Shown: in pieces, positions 8,747 to 17,296 of the stretch
Layout of the letters: every line of letters begins with the position of its first letter
How positions within the stretch are numbered: the first letter of the stretch is position 1
Assembly (NCBI GenBank): GCA_046331665.1
Contig: JAXLQK010000034.1
Location: forward strand, 1-64,000
Direction of reading: 5' to 3'
From: CAWBAT01 sp046331665
GTDB lineage: Bacteria; Acidobacteriota; Terriglobia; Versatilivoradales; Versatilivoraceae
Length of the DNA stretch: 64,000 nt
The notes under the pieces: model-generated
What the model saw: the letters and a program-made list of their open reading frames with translations, nothing else
The model's database searches: none
What the model was told of the DNA's origin: nothing
Made by a program: the position numbers and the translations under genes

Positions 8747-9014
8747 GCGAATGTCCTTATTTAGAAAATGTACTGCCAGAGATTCTGTTTTAACAGTTGA
8801 AGCGGGAGCCTGACCACCCACTCAACGTGATTTAGCAGTCAGAATGATTAGGAAACGACTCGATCAAACAAAACTTCAGCGGGTCCCGAGGCACCAGCGT
8901 CGCCGGATTCGTCACTGCCCAGCTGCCAAGAATCACAATTCGTAATCTTAGGGCTTCTATCATACTCAAGAAAATTAGTGATCGCCTAGTGATTTTCCCG
9001 TATCGCGCGGGGTT

Positions 9015-11171
9015 CTATTCGGTGACTCTCAAGATGCGCGGCCAGCTCTCCACGGCTACTTTTGGTATCAGCAGATTCTCTTTCTCCCTGTTCACCGTGA
9101 GAGGGGTTTCTGTTCCATTTAAGACATCAATCAACGTCGCTTTTCTGAGTTTAAGGTTGGGCATCGTAACATCCATGACCAAGGGAACATAATCTTTGCC
9201 GTTTTCTCCGGTGGGCCCCGGTTTCCAGAAGGCAATCAGCAACTCCCGTTCTCTCTGAAACCCATACTGAACAACGGTCTGTCCCGTGTCCACGGGGGGC
9301 AAAGGCGCACCCCGAGCTTCGGCAAAGGTCGATGGGATCTCACTCCCTGTGGCGCCATCGAGAGCCGTAGCCAGGGTCCGGAACATGTAATAGATGACCT
9401 CGGGCTGTGTGGGGCAAATGACCTCGTTAGAAAAGGTGTTGCGGAACAGACTCAGCCCCCGCATCGTCTGCATCGTTTGAAACGTTTCATTCCAAAAGTT
9501 GACGATTCCCAGATGCGCAAAAAGAGTGCTCAAACGCGACCCGTAAATAGCTTTCTGCATTTCGGAATGAAACTCGCGATCGTTGTAACTCGGCAGATCG
9601 GAATTAGGGTAGGCGGTAAAGAAATCCCACTCACTGGCGAAATACTCATCTCCTTTGAAGCCATTGGCGCGGGCAAAACGCTGGAATTCCCGGAAATCTT
9701 TGGCAAAACTTACGAGAAATCGGTCTTGCTGGGCCGGGTCATAAAATGGATGAAAACCCAAAACATCGACTTTTGACAACAGCCCTTCGTCCGCCAGCGC
9801 TTTAAAAAAGCTAAACCCTTTCTCGGCGCGATCGGGCATGAATTGAATCCACCCTGCCGAGGCAGGAATTACCTTAGCTTCCGGGAATTCCTTGCGGATC
9901 ACTGGAAGAGCTGCTTTCAAGAGTCGCGCGTATCGCTTGGCTTCTTCATAGGTATATGGACTCCATTCGTTCCAAACCTCAAAGTAACGGACCCGGTCCT
10001 TGAAATGATTCACCATGAAACGAACATAGTTGAGATAGCCTTCCCATTGAGAAGGATAATCCAGCAGCATCGCCTGCCAGCCGCCTGGGGGACCAGGATT
10101 GTTCGAATAGGTTTCCATGAGATCTCGCGTCCGGTCCTTGACCTTTGGTTCAGGAGCATAAAGCCAATTCCCCTTGTCCAGACACAAAACCACTTGAATC
10201 CCATTTTTGACGGCCTCTGTTACAGCCGCATCAGCACGTTCGTCGACATGATATTTTCCCTTTTCGCGTTCTACATAAGCCCATTGAAAGAGGCTCATAT
10301 CATATCCAACACGACTCCACTTAAACCCCACGTCATATTGAGTGGGCCACAGCATATCCTGCGTGAATCGATCCATTCCAAACCCGGTATGGGTTGAAGA
10401 AACCTGGACTCCAGCTCCCCGACTCAATAAGCCGATGTTTTGCCCTGCCCTGTCCAGCACTTCTATTTCAGCAATGGAAAAGGCATGTCCAAAATAATGA
10501 GTCAAGGGGAGATGGGAACCGATGATCCAAATCTGTTTCGCCACCACTGGATTGAAAGAGATCAGGTTTCGTCCCGCCACGTTCTCGGGCTGGTAACGGT
10601 CTTCCTTGTAAACAGTCTGCCAATGCCAAGCGTCGCGGCTAATGCGGATTTCCAAGTGCCGCGGGAAGGATTGCCCTACTTTCACCGATCCTGTTTTCGG
10701 ATCTGCGCGGCCCATCCCGTCTGGATGTCCCACCAGGGCTAGACCCGAGATCTGCTGATCGTAGGGCAAATCGATGCGGACCCAGGCGTCTTCGAAATCC
10801 GGCTGGTTCTGCCCGCGACTTGACCAGCAACTGCGGAGATCCCCATCGATTAGATGAAGACCCAGTAAAGGCTGATCATCATATGGTGCCGTTCGTGGTT
10901 CGCGAGCTGGCGTAGATCCAAAAAGGTTGCTGGCAATCTGCCAGGATTTCTTCGGATGGATTTTGACGGGGGGATTGTTATTGCCTTCCTGAATCAAAGC
11001 CTTTGGATGAAAGTCCGGACTGACTGAGTACACGTAGGTATACCCGAACGCATAGACTGGCTCTCCATTGATATGGGATTCAACTGTTGCCCAATGCGAA
11101 AGGTCGCCCGGCGATTGAGCAAAACAGAAAAGGGTTGTAGCGAAGAGAGAAAACAAGACGATCTTAGCCAT
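9015..11171 (-). CDS. Secreted clan-A glycoside hydrolase (GH39-like) with N-terminal discoidin-type domain
   Basis: 718 residues. A signal peptide (residues 1-18, ending CFAQS) leads to a F5/8 type C (discoidin-like) carbohydrate-binding region at about 100-240, seen in LIDGDLRSCWSS, AWVRIDLPYDQQISGLALVG and LEIRISRDAWHWQTVY. From about 255 to 610 there is a TIM-barrel glycosidase: VGFKWSRVGYDMSLFQW, then YFEVWNEWSPYTYEEA with the probable acid/base Glu402, and FASEWDFF with Glu514 as candidate nucleophile. The C-terminus is a beta-rich domain. Closest by pattern to GH39 and related clan-A enzymes, but the exact GH family and substrate are uncertain. ATG 11171 is preceded by GAGG. The symporter gene lies 268 bp downstream on the same strand. 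Confidence 0.82.
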   Translation of the reverse strand: MAKIVLFSLFATTLFCFAQSPGDLSHWATVESHINGEPVYAFGYTYVYSVSPDFHPKALIQEGNNNPPVKIHPKKSWQIASNLFGSTPAREPRTAPYDDQPLLGLHLIDGDLRSCWSSRGQNQPDFEDAWVRIDLPYDQQISGLALVGHPDGMGRADPKTGSVKVGQSFPRHLEIRISRDAWHWQTVYKEDRYQPENVAGRNLISFNPVVAKQIWIIGSHLPLTHYFGHAFSIAEIEVLDRAGQNIGLLSRGAGVQVSSTHTGFGMDRFTQDMLWPTQYDVGFKWSRVGYDMSLFQWAYVEREKGKYHVDERADAAVTEAVKNGIQVVLCLDKGNWLYAPEPKVKDRTRDLMETYSNNPGPPGGWQAMLLDYPSQWEGYLNYVRFMVNHFKDRVRYFEVWNEWSPYTYEEAKRYARLLKAALPVIRKEFPEAKVIPASAGWIQFMPDRAEKGFSFFKALADEGLLSKVDVLGFHPFYDPAQQDRFLVSFAKDFREFQRFARANGFKGDEYFASEWDFFTAYPNSDLPSYNDREFHSEMQKAIYGSRLSTLFAHLGIVNFWNETFQTMQTMRGLSLFRNTFSNEVICPTQPEVIYYMFRTLATALDGATGSEIPSTFAEARGAPLPPVDTGQTVVQYGFQRERELLIAFWKPGPTGENGKDYVPLVMDVTMPNLKLRKATLIDVLNGTETPLTVNREKENLLIPKVAVESWPRILRVTE

Positions 11172-11698
11172 CCAGGCCTCGAAGTGGAATCCTCTTCAAC
11201 ATAGGTATTGACTGGCAGATGCTAGAACACGTTGAATGGAACGTCAACCATCAATGGCGGATCACAATCAAGGAGGAATACGATAGCGTCCTGGGCCCGG
11301 GAGAGCGCAGGAGATGCTCCCACTTACGGGATTCAGATGCAAGCACGCCGGCAGCGTCCAGAGATCAGGCGTGATCCCTATTTGAGCGGGTGCCGAGTGT
11401 TGCTGTTGAGGCTTTGAACTAATTCGGATCGGAAAGGGATTAAACTGAAGAGGCAACCTGGAGACTGGTACAATTTCTGATTCGATCCTTCCAGGGTCTT
11501 ATGATAATCTACGCCGAATTCATTTTCGTAGGTTTGACCTTGCCAGGCTTCGCTTAGTCCACGCTATACAGATTAATCCCATCGAGGGATGGCATCGTCG
11601 CGTGAAAGTCACTCGGCTGGGGTAGCAGTGAAAGCTGAAGCTTTTGCTGGTACGTAGTCATGCTTTCCGGTTTATTACGATAGCTTCAAATTATTTCT
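11172..11698. other. Divergent intergenic region without a recognisable gene
   Basis: 527 bases separate the glycosidase (minus) from the CobW gene (plus), so both promoters should lie here. I see no convincing -35/-10 pair, riboswitch or repeat, and the small open frames have no coding character. Confidence 0.5.
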
Positions 11699-12808
11699 AT
11701 GACTCGAGTGCTCATCGCCTGCGTAGGCGGCTTTCTCGGTTCCGGCAAGACTACCGCCCTCGTCAGTGCTGCGCGAGAATTAGCCTCCCGAGGCTTGAGA
11801 GTGGGAGTCATTACCAATGACCAGGGCAAGCGAATCATCGATACCCAGGTCATGTTCAGTCATGGGCTGGCCGCGGAAGAAATCGCCGGAGGGTGTTTCT
11901 GCTGTAAATTTAATGATTTGGTAAGGCACGCAGAGCAGATTCTGAACCAATACCAGCCTGACATTATCCTGGCCGAGGCTGTGGGGAGCTGTACGGACCT
12001 GGCCGCTACCGTGTACCAGCCATTGCGTCGTTATTACGCTTCCCGGTTCGACCTTGCTCCCCTGTCGATTTTGGTGGAACCGGCGCGAGCACGCACTTTT
12101 TTCACAATGCCAGATCGTCATTTTCCTGAATCGGTCGGCTATCTTTTCAAAAAGCAATTGGCAGAAGCTGATCTCATCGTAATTAACAAAAACGACCTCA
12201 TCCAGACCTCTGAGTGGGAAATTCTTGAGCAGACCCTCAAGGAGGTGGTAGGGAATATTCCGACTCATCGGATGAGTGCTCTCCAGGGCGACGGAGTTGC
12301 CGCATGGGTAGACTGGCTATTGAGTGGGCGTACTGGAGGAGATCGTATCCTGGAAATTGACTATGATACCTATGCCCAGGCAGAAGGTACTCTTGGGTGG
12401 CTCAATGCAACTGTGGAAATGAATTCAATGTCCTTTTTTTCCCCTCGCGTACTGGGCAGCACCTTGATTGAGGAGATTCGCAAGCGATGCCTGGCAGAAA
12501 ATGGCATTATCGCTCATCTCAAGATCCTGGTAGTGACTGCCGAAGGCAGCGACCGCATTGCGCTCACCGAGAATCTTGCAGAGACGCAGTGGAGTGAAGG
12601 ACGGCAGTTCATTCCCGTGACAGAAGCGTCGGTAATCGTCAACGCCCGCGTTTGCCTGCCCCCGGAAAGGTTGCAGCAAATGGTCGAACAGTCAGTAGCG
12701 GTCACCGCGGACGCCCTTCAAGCGCGATCCAAAATTCAAGACCTTGAGTCGTTTAGTCCCAGCCCGCCGAAACCGACCTATCGTTTCAAAGAAGCAACTA
12801 CAGCTTAG
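11699..12808 (+). CDS. CobW/G3E family GTP-binding protein
   Basis: 369-residue cytoplasmic P-loop GTPase. Walker A is GGFLGSGKTT at residues 10-19, the metal-binding GCFCC motif is Cys66, Cys68 and Cys69, and the base-specificity motif is NKND at 163-166. A C-terminal domain of about 170 residues follows. Family members hand metals (Zn, Co, Fe or Ni) to target enzymes in a GTP-dependent way. No Shine-Dalgarno sequence is obvious before ATG 11699, but the P-loop begins nine residues in, so the start is right. It is followed after 53 bases by a GH116 gene. No zinc-uptake or cobalamin gene is nearby, so the client metal protein is unknown. Confidence 0.88.
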   Translation: MTRVLIACVGGFLGSGKTTALVSAARELASRGLRVGVITNDQGKRIIDTQVMFSHGLAAEEIAGGCFCCKFNDLVRHAEQILNQYQPDIILAEAVGSCTDLAATVYQPLRRYYASRFDLAPLSILVEPARARTFFTMPDRHFPESVGYLFKKQLAEADLIVINKNDLIQTSEWEILEQTLKEVVGNIPTHRMSALQGDGVAAWVDWLLSGRTGGDRILEIDYDTYAQAEGTLGWLNATVEMNSMSFFSPRVLGSTLIEEIRKRCLAENGIIAHLKILVVTAEGSDRIALTENLAETQWSEGRQFIPVTEASVIVNARVCLPPERLQQMVEQSVAVTADALQARSKIQDLESFSPSPPKPTYRFKEATTA

Positions 12809-12861
12809 AGTCACTGGCTCTACCGGCTTACAAGACGACCATTTCTCACACGGGGACCGCC

Positions 12862-15648
12862 ATGAATACCAAAATCAACCGAAGAGAATTCATCGTTTCA
12901 GCGTCTGTAGCAGCCGTGGGGGCAGGATCCGCTGCTTATGGAACGGAAAAAACGGCCGTACCTCGGGCCTTTCGCGCCCAATCGGGAGCACTCATTCCAT
13001 TTTCCCGCTCCGAATTGATGCAACAGGGATCGCAGCGGACTTTTACGGCTGATCATCTCTCGGAAATCGCTTTTCCACTTGGTGGCATCGGAACCGGGAC
13101 CGTGTCGCTCGGGGGGCGAGGTGAACTCCGAGACTGGGAAATCTTTAATCGTCCGGGCAAAGGGAAGTTCCTCCCATTCACCTTCGCAGCCCTGTGGACT
13201 CGTCCGGAGGGTGAAAAGCCAATTGTTCGTGTAGCCGAGGCACGATTGACCCCACCTTACCGGGGCTCCTTCGGGTACGAGCGAGAGTCGGCCCAGGGAC
13301 TACCACGATTAAAGGGGGCTCGATTTACCGGGGCTTACCCTTTCGCACGTATTGACTTCGAAGACGACACCATGCCAGTTAACATTTCGCTGGAAGCTTA
13401 CAATCCATTTGTACCACTTAACATAGATGATTCCAGCCTACCGGTGGCGCTATTTCATTATCGATTGACGTCCCAAAGCCAAAAGCCCGTTGATCTGGCA
13501 CTGGCCTTCTCCATTCTCAATGCAGTCGGTTACGACGGGATTGCTCGGCTCGACAGCCAGGAGCATTCAGGATTCGGCAAGAACATGACGGAGTTGCGCC
13601 GTGAAACGATCAGTCCCGAATTGAAAGTAACAGGCCTTGAAATGACCTCTGCAAAGTATGGGAGTGACAACCCTCTTTCCGGCTCCATGGCTTTATTGAC
13701 GACCCATTCGGATACCACGGGCCGCACCAGTTGGGAAGGTGGTAAATGGTGGGACTCTTTTCAAAAATGGGTCGATGAATTTACCGCCACCGGTGAAATG
13801 CATGACCCAAGACCCAGTGAACCCACACCTGACGGCCGCTCCAATTATGCCACCTTGGCCCCTTATTTCCGTTTGGCACCAGGAGAATCCAAGACGATCA
13901 CTTTTGTTTTAGCCTGGTATTTCCCCGTGAGGGAAAACTACTGGAACAAAGAAGTGGAAGTAAAAGGGCTGAAACTCCGCAATGATTATGGCAATCGTTT
14001 CAAGAGCGCATGGGATGTTGGGCAATACACTGCCGCCAATCTCACGGCGCTGGAGGAAAAGACCCGTTCATTCCACAATGCTTTCTTTTCGAGCACTCTT
14101 CCCGCTCATGTCTTGGATGCCGTCTCGAGCCAGGCTTCGATCCTGCGTACCAATACCTGCCTGCTTCTGGCCGATCGGCAATTCTTCGCATTTGAGGGAT
14201 GTGGCGACGACAGTGGTTGTTGCCCTATGAATTGTACTCACGTGTGGAACTATGAACAAGCGCTGGCGTTTCTGTTTCCCGAGCTGGAGCGTTCCATGCG
14301 CCGAACTGATTTCAAAGAAAATATGCGTCCAGATGGAGCAATGGCCTTTCGAACCCTGGTCCCCATAGGTCGAGCCCAGTGGAAGTTCAAACCGGCGGCG
14401 GATGGCCAAATGGGTTGTATCATGAAACTCTACCGCGAATGGCAAATGTCAGGGGATGAGAACTTCTTGAAGGAGCTATGGCCGCAGGCCAAACAGGCCC
14501 TCGAATTTGCCTGGCATTATTGGGACGCTGATCAGGATGGCGTGATGGAGGGAGAACAGCACAATACCTATGACATTGAGTTCTATGGACCCAATACGAT
14601 GATGGGGACCCTCTATCTTGGCGCTCTAAAAGCCGCAGAACAGATGGCCGTCGCGATGGGAGACAAGGAGGCAGCGGAAAAATATCACCGCGTCCGCGAG
14701 AGCGGTCTCAGCAAGATAGAAGAGCTTTGGAACGGAGAATACTATGTGCAGAAGATTCCGACCATGGAACAGATCCGCATGCAAGGGAAAGGGTCTGACG
14801 AGGCCTGGCATGCCGATTCCATTCAGAATGGGCAAATCCGCTACCAGTATGGGGACGGATGCCTTTCCGATCAGCTCCTCGGCCAGTGGTTTGCCGCGGT
14901 CGTCGGCCTGGACTATGCCTTGTCGCCTGAACGAGTCCGCCAGACTCTCCAATCCATCTATCGTTACAACTACAAACACAGCTTCTATGATCATCCCAAC
15001 ACGCAGAGAATCTACGCCCTTAATGACGAGAAAGGACTGTTGCTTTGCAGTTGGCCAAAAGGCCACCGACCTGCCTTGCCCTTTGTTTATTCCGACGAAG
15101 TTTGGACCGGAATCGAATATCAGGTAGCCGCGCATCTTATCTATGAAGGATACGTGGATGAAGGACTTGCGATTGTGAAAGGTGTTCGAGATCGCTATGA
15201 CGGAGCGCGAAGGAACCCCTGGAACGAGGTGGAGTGCGGTTCGCACTATGCCCGTGCTCTGGCAAGCTGGTCCGTACTCCTGGCGCTCTCCGGATACCAC
15301 TATTCGGCTCCTGAAAAACGCCTGACGTTCTCCCCGCGCCTCAACGCCCAGAACTTTCAATCCTTCTTTGTCGCAGGTACCGGTTGGGGAGTATTCACCC
15401 AGCATCTGGAGAAACCTGCACTTCAAGTCAGCCTCAAGGCACACTATGGTGAGGTCCGGCTCAGGCATTTACAATTGCGGAATGAGTTGGGGGCCAATGC
15501 AGTTTCAGTCGCCTCAGCGATCGGACCGGACGGTCAAAGTCTCAGCAACTCCCGGATAACTCGTAATGGGAACCAGTTTGAAGTTAATTTTGGAAAAGAA
15601 ATTGTCATCCCTGCCAGCAAGACCCTAACAATCAAACTCATGTCTTAA
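12862..15648 (+). CDS. GH116 family glycosidase (non-lysosomal glucosylceramidase/GBA2-like), Tat-exported
   Basis: 928 residues. The N-terminus carries a twin-arginine-like signal (NRREFIVSASVAAVGAGS). The GBA2-type N-terminal beta domain is shown by FPLGGIGTGTVSLGGRGEL and RDWEIFNRPGKGK. The alpha/alpha-barrel catalytic domain includes CTHVWNYEQALAFLFPELE, MKLYREWQMSGDENFLKELW, WDADQDGVMEGEQHNTYD, GDGCLSDQLLGQWFA and SDEVWTGIEYQVAAHLI. By position, Glu445 (FEG) and Asp571 (NTYDIE) are candidates for nucleophile and acid/base; that pairing is my inference. Family members cleave beta-glucosides or beta-xylosides, including glucosylceramide. ATG 12862 follows GGGGA. Together with the symporter and the clan-A glycosidase it makes this a carbohydrate-use region. 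Confidence 0.93.
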   Translation: MNTKINRREFIVSASVAAVGAGSAAYGTEKTAVPRAFRAQSGALIPFSRSELMQQGSQRTFTADHLSEIAFPLGGIGTGTVSLGGRGELRDWEIFNRPGKGKFLPFTFAALWTRPEGEKPIVRVAEARLTPPYRGSFGYERESAQGLPRLKGARFTGAYPFARIDFEDDTMPVNISLEAYNPFVPLNIDDSSLPVALFHYRLTSQSQKPVDLALAFSILNAVGYDGIARLDSQEHSGFGKNMTELRRETISPELKVTGLEMTSAKYGSDNPLSGSMALLTTHSDTTGRTSWEGGKWWDSFQKWVDEFTATGEMHDPRPSEPTPDGRSNYATLAPYFRLAPGESKTITFVLAWYFPVRENYWNKEVEVKGLKLRNDYGNRFKSAWDVGQYTAANLTALEEKTRSFHNAFFSSTLPAHVLDAVSSQASILRTNTCLLLADRQFFAFEGCGDDSGCCPMNCTHVWNYEQALAFLFPELERSMRRTDFKENMRPDGAMAFRTLVPIGRAQWKFKPAADGQMGCIMKLYREWQMSGDENFLKELWPQAKQALEFAWHYWDADQDGVMEGEQHNTYDIEFYGPNTMMGTLYLGALKAAEQMAVAMGDKEAAEKYHRVRESGLSKIEELWNGEYYVQKIPTMEQIRMQGKGSDEAWHADSIQNGQIRYQYGDGCLSDQLLGQWFAAVVGLDYALSPERVRQTLQSIYRYNYKHSFYDHPNTQRIYALNDEKGLLLCSWPKGHRPALPFVYSDEVWTGIEYQVAAHLIYEGYVDEGLAIVKGVRDRYDGARRNPWNEVECGSHYARALASWSVLLALSGYHYSAPEKRLTFSPRLNAQNFQSFFVAGTGWGVFTQHLEKPALQVSLKAHYGEVRLRHLQLRNELGANAVSVASAIGPDGQSLSNSRITRNGNQFEVNFGKEIVIPASKTLTIKLMS

Positions 15649-15664
15649 GGGCTAACGGGGGTGG

Positions 15665-15690
15665 CGCAGACCCGCCGTGGCGGGTCTGCG
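15665..15690 (+). terminator. Strong hairpin downstream of the GH116 gene
   Basis: An 11-bp perfect stem (CGCAGACCCGC paired with GCGGGTCTGCG) with a CGTG loop starts 16 bases after the GH116 stop. The tail GCTTGTTTGC is only moderately T-rich, so it may be a terminator or an mRNA 3'-end stabiliser. It could equally be one more member of the intergenic hairpin class. Confidence 0.5.
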
Positions 15691-15754
15691 GCTTGTTTGC
15701 TACCGATCAAGAATAATTAGGATCGGAGCCAGGCGTTCCATTCAACAAATCATT

Positions 15755-15995
15755 GCGGCAGGAGAGTCCGTGGATCGTTGGTGACGTTGTCAATCGTCGA
15801 CGCTTAGGCTGCCACTGCAAAAGGTCTCACTCCAGCCAGAGAGGGAGAACCTGGAATTAGTGTCAAAACCCTGTGCCTGGGTCCAGTGAGAAACCGGCCG
15901 TATTGTTGTCTATCAGATTCGCCACAAAAACCCAATGTCCGCCAGGATCCACTGCTACATCTATAGGTGATGCGAATTCTCAAATTGCCACTGGC
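15755..15995 (-). pseudogene. Remnant of a paralog of the 989-residue propeller protein
   Basis: Two blocks match the intact gene at 17297-20266. About 15770-15810 matches its last codons (GGATCGTTGGTGACGTTGTC here against GGATCGTTGGTGACATTGTC there), the part encoding DNVTNDPRT. About 15840-15995 matches the propeller-coding stretch near 19050-19200, for example CCACTGCTACATCTATAGGT against CCACAGCTACATCTACAGGT. Both blocks keep the orientation of the intact gene, but the roughly 1.7 kb between them has been lost and the frame is broken. Confidence 0.75.
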
Positions 15996-16112
15996 GGGCC
16001 ACCAGCCTCTAGGAGATATGGTGGGCGCAGCCGCTGCTAGGACATGATCGGTCAGCGCGGCTGACTGCAGCCAACGACGCGCACTGCACCGCCTGACGCC
16101 CAACGACCAGGA

Positions 16113-16865
16113 TCACCGGGCGGGCGATGAGCCCCAGCATTCATAGACAACTCGTTGCGCGCGCTCCGGTGCAACAATTGTTGGGCAGTGTCCGCAGAGT
16201 GATAAAACCTTCTCGGTAATAAAATCCGATATTTGCGGGTCTCTTGCTAATGCCTGATGTCCAACGTGTTTAACCAAAGTATTGCCCAGAATCTTCGTTT
16301 TGCTCTCGTCCTGCGCCCTTACTTTCTTTTCCGCTCCAATAAGCCATCCAGTACTTTGGTAAAAATTAGCTGCTGATTTGACATTTCCTGGAACCACATC
16401 GTCCCCTATTCCAACGCTATCAATTTGCACCGCCAATTCCACTCGGATATTAGCTTTCTCTAGCCTCCTGGCTAGTTTGATTGCAGCCCCTGCGCCCATG
16501 CTATGCCCGTACACCACGATCTTAGTCTCACCTTCTGTCACTTTGTCTGACAGATGACCGTCCTTATCTCGATCCATAACTTGGCAGATCCAGCGAAAAG
16601 CCTTCTTCCAATGCCAATGGCTAAAAATATTTACCTGAAGGTCAGAACATTCGGAACTTTTAAGCCGGTTACCAATTTGCACCACTCCTTGATTCTTGTC
16701 TCTAGGGCTTCGCATTGCTCCCACAAAACCGATGACCAAGATCTTATTTGCCATTGGCCCTGGAGTAAGCTCCTGCGCTATCACACGGAGTGTAGGAGAG
16801 CTCATCAAAAATATGATTATTAGCCAGGTTAACCGCTTGCGATCCATAGGGCGAAATGAGTCCAT
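16113..16865 (-). CDS. Secreted alpha/beta-hydrolase (lipase-like)
   Basis: About 250 residues. The N-terminus has charged residues followed by LTWLIIIFLMSSPTLRVIAQ, a signal peptide. The body contains a strand KILVIGFVGAM and the nucleophile-elbow motif YGHSMGAGAAIKLARRL (GxSxG), then VELAVQIDSVGIGDDVVPG, where the Asp could be the catalytic acid, and a late His in VKHVGHQALA. This is the alpha/beta-hydrolase layout; the substrate is unknown. A longer TTG-started frame reaches 16898, but AGGAAAGG lies just before ATG 16865. It sits between the degenerate paralog fragment and the large propeller gene, all on the minus strand. Confidence 0.65.
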   Translation of the reverse strand: MDSFRPMDRKRLTWLIIIFLMSSPTLRVIAQELTPGPMANKILVIGFVGAMRSPRDKNQGVVQIGNRLKSSECSDLQVNIFSHWHWKKAFRWICQVMDRDKDGHLSDKVTEGETKIVVYGHSMGAGAAIKLARRLEKANIRVELAVQIDSVGIGDDVVPGNVKSAANFYQSTGWLIGAEKKVRAQDESKTKILGNTLVKHVGHQALARDPQISDFITEKVLSLCGHCPTIVAPERAQRVVYECWGSSPAR

Positions 16866-17125
16866 GAACTTTTGCCTTTCCTGGCGAAAACCTGCCAACG
16901 GCCTTAAGATTCAAGCCCACCGGCATTTGGCAGGCATCCGTTAGAGCGAGCACAGCGAATCCGGTCAAATCTGCGGGGCTTCAAAAGCCGCGAACACCCA
17001 GTCTAGGACGGGCGCGTAGATCATCATAGTCGTAACGTCGCTGTGATCTATCGAGATCTCGACGCAAAATCTCCTGACAGAAGAAAAGGACTTCGGCGCT
17101 CATTCCGCTTCGGCATCAGCCATTA

Positions 17126-17270
17126 GCGGCAGCTTGCTGCCGCGTCGGAGATTGGCCTCGCGCCTTTTGCGCATCCATCATGATTTTTCAATGTGGGAGG
17201 CCGTCTCCGACGGGCGACCGGTCGATCTCAGGAACTATAGGTCGCCGGTGTGGACACCGCCTCCCACATT
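17126..17270. repeat. Intergenic hairpin and cruciform-like repeat
   Basis: GCGGCAGCTTGCTGCCGC at 17126-17143 is a perfect 8-bp hairpin. At 17190-17270 the outer arms AATGTGGGAGGC and GCCTCCCACATT (12 bp, perfect) enclose three smaller inverted repeats: CCGTCTCCGACGG, an arm pair GGCGACC/GGTCGCC, and CGGTGTGGACACCG. The whole could fold like a cloverleaf on either strand. It lies between the two secreted-protein genes on the minus strand and encodes nothing recognisable. Confidence 0.75.
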
Positions 17271-17296
17271 AACTCACTACCTCCCGCACTCCAAAA

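Noticed and set aside
14626..15468. 280-codon minus-strand open frame
   Set aside because: Lies wholly within the GH116 gene, which has clear motifs on the plus strand.
15804..16103. 99-codon minus-strand open frame
   Set aside because: Runs through the degenerate propeller fragment out of frame with the ancestral gene; Arg/Ser-rich translation is not protein-like.
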